From positions 1-13,715 of the forward strand of contig JAEYVD010000813.1 in assembly GCA_023432075.1 (NCBI GenBank): 13,715 nt of DNA, in the 5' to 3' direction. Positions 13,557-13,715 of this stretch are shown here, one piece after another (position 1 is the stretch's first letter; the number at the start of each line of letters is the position of its first letter). Origin of the DNA: Pseudomonadota bacterium. GTDB lineage: Bacteria > Pseudomonadota > Gammaproteobacteria > Burkholderiales > Burkholderiaceae_B. Both the position numbers and the translations under genes were made by a program. Under the pieces are notes generated by a model, which was not told the DNA's origin, did not search any database, and saw only the letters and a list, made by a program, of their open reading frames with translations.

Positions 13557-13715
13557 CCTTCCCAATGCGGCCCGGGCACGACGATGTCGAACAATTCCAG
13601 CACGCGCGCCACAGTGTGATCCACCATCTCTTCGATGGACGCGGGCCGGTGATAGAACGCCGGCAGCGGCGGAAACACGATGCCGCCCATTTCAGTCACC
13701 GCCGTCATGTTGCGC
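13550..13715 (-). CDS. ubiX: C-terminal part of a UbiX-type flavin prenyltransferase (partial)
   Basis: The minus-strand frame entering from the right edge encodes 54 residues ending at a TAG (13550-13552). It reads RNMTAVTEMGGIVFPPLPAF, then YHRPASIEEMVDHTVARVLELFDI, then a short tail. The run 'NM..vtEmGgii.PP.PaFY..P.ti.e.vdh.v.rvLd' is the conserved C-terminal block of UbiX/Pad1 proteins. These make prenylated FMN, the cofactor of UbiD-type decarboxylases used in ubiquinone synthesis and some aromatic acid decarboxylations. The N-terminal FMN-binding part is outside the window. UbiX and Pad1-type paralogues cannot be told apart from this piece. Confidence 0.9.
   Translation of the reverse strand, partial: RNMTAVTEMGGIVFPPLPAFYHRPASIEEMVDHTVARVLELFDIVVPGPHWEGT

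Noticed and set aside
1..13715. Toxin-antitoxin, phage defence, secretion effector or transposase genes
   Set aside because: All well-supported genes fall in metabolic, regulatory or binding-protein families. No catalytic or repeat signature of these systems was seen on either strand.

Overview
The window looks like chromosomal DNA of a GC-rich betaproteobacterium of the Alcaligenaceae, most likely Achromobacter or a close Bordetella relative. The signs are strong G/C bias at third codon positions, two Bug-type (TctC-like) periplasmic binding proteins within 5 kb, a cysI/DUF934 pair, a DUF2970 gene and a GC-rich intergenic palindrome of a type I associate with these genera. Genus and family come from gene content and style, not from a search.

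Left part (1-3110), ordinary housekeeping: the tail of a probable LysR-family regulator, a small DUF2970 membrane protein, a 416-base gap with a triple-hairpin palindromic element and a probable promoter, then a siroheme/4Fe-4S sulfite (or nitrite) reductase overlapping a DUF934 gene. This is an assimilatory sulfur-reduction unit. A hairpin ends it, facing the next, convergent gene.

Centre (3111-11374), accessory catabolism: two cassettes lie back to back. Cassette A is an IclR regulator (minus strand) divergent from a tightly packed plus-strand operon: Bug receptor, AMP-forming acyl-CoA ligase (GTG start), citryl-CoA-lyase-like enzyme and short-chain dehydrogenase, the last three joined by ATGA overlaps. 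Cassette B is an enolase-superfamily enzyme followed by a second Bug receptor (minus strand), divergent from a LysR regulator. The SDR of A and the Bug gene of B converge with only 5 bases between stop codons. My reading is that A binds a carboxylate in the periplasm, activates it with CoA, oxidises or reduces a hydroxyl/keto group and cleaves a C-C bond, and that B handles a sugar-acid-like or other alpha-protonated carboxylate. Neither substrate can be assigned from sequence. The lyase lacks the catalytic Asp of citrate synthase and ATP-citrate lyase, and the enolase-family enzyme has an unusual active-site set, so the pathway may not be a textbook one. No TctA/TctB membrane genes are present. 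An unusual repeated motif, TTCATATG and variants with a 31-base spacing, occurs in both intergenic gaps of cassette B and may be the LysR operator.

Right part (11375-13715): an orphan MetQ/NlpA-type binding protein without a lipobox (minus), an 11-bp-stem hairpin between it and lysR, a DUF6817-like protein with a C-terminal TPR-like region (plus), a hairpin plus a 16-base direct repeat, and the C-terminus of a UbiX-type flavin prenyltransferase running off the right edge (minus).

I found no tRNA, rRNA, CRISPR array, insertion sequence or phage gene. The most interesting part is the A/B catabolic pair with its divergent enzyme active sites and its regulatory repeats. It looks like an uncharacterised pathway built from known families, not a new class of system.
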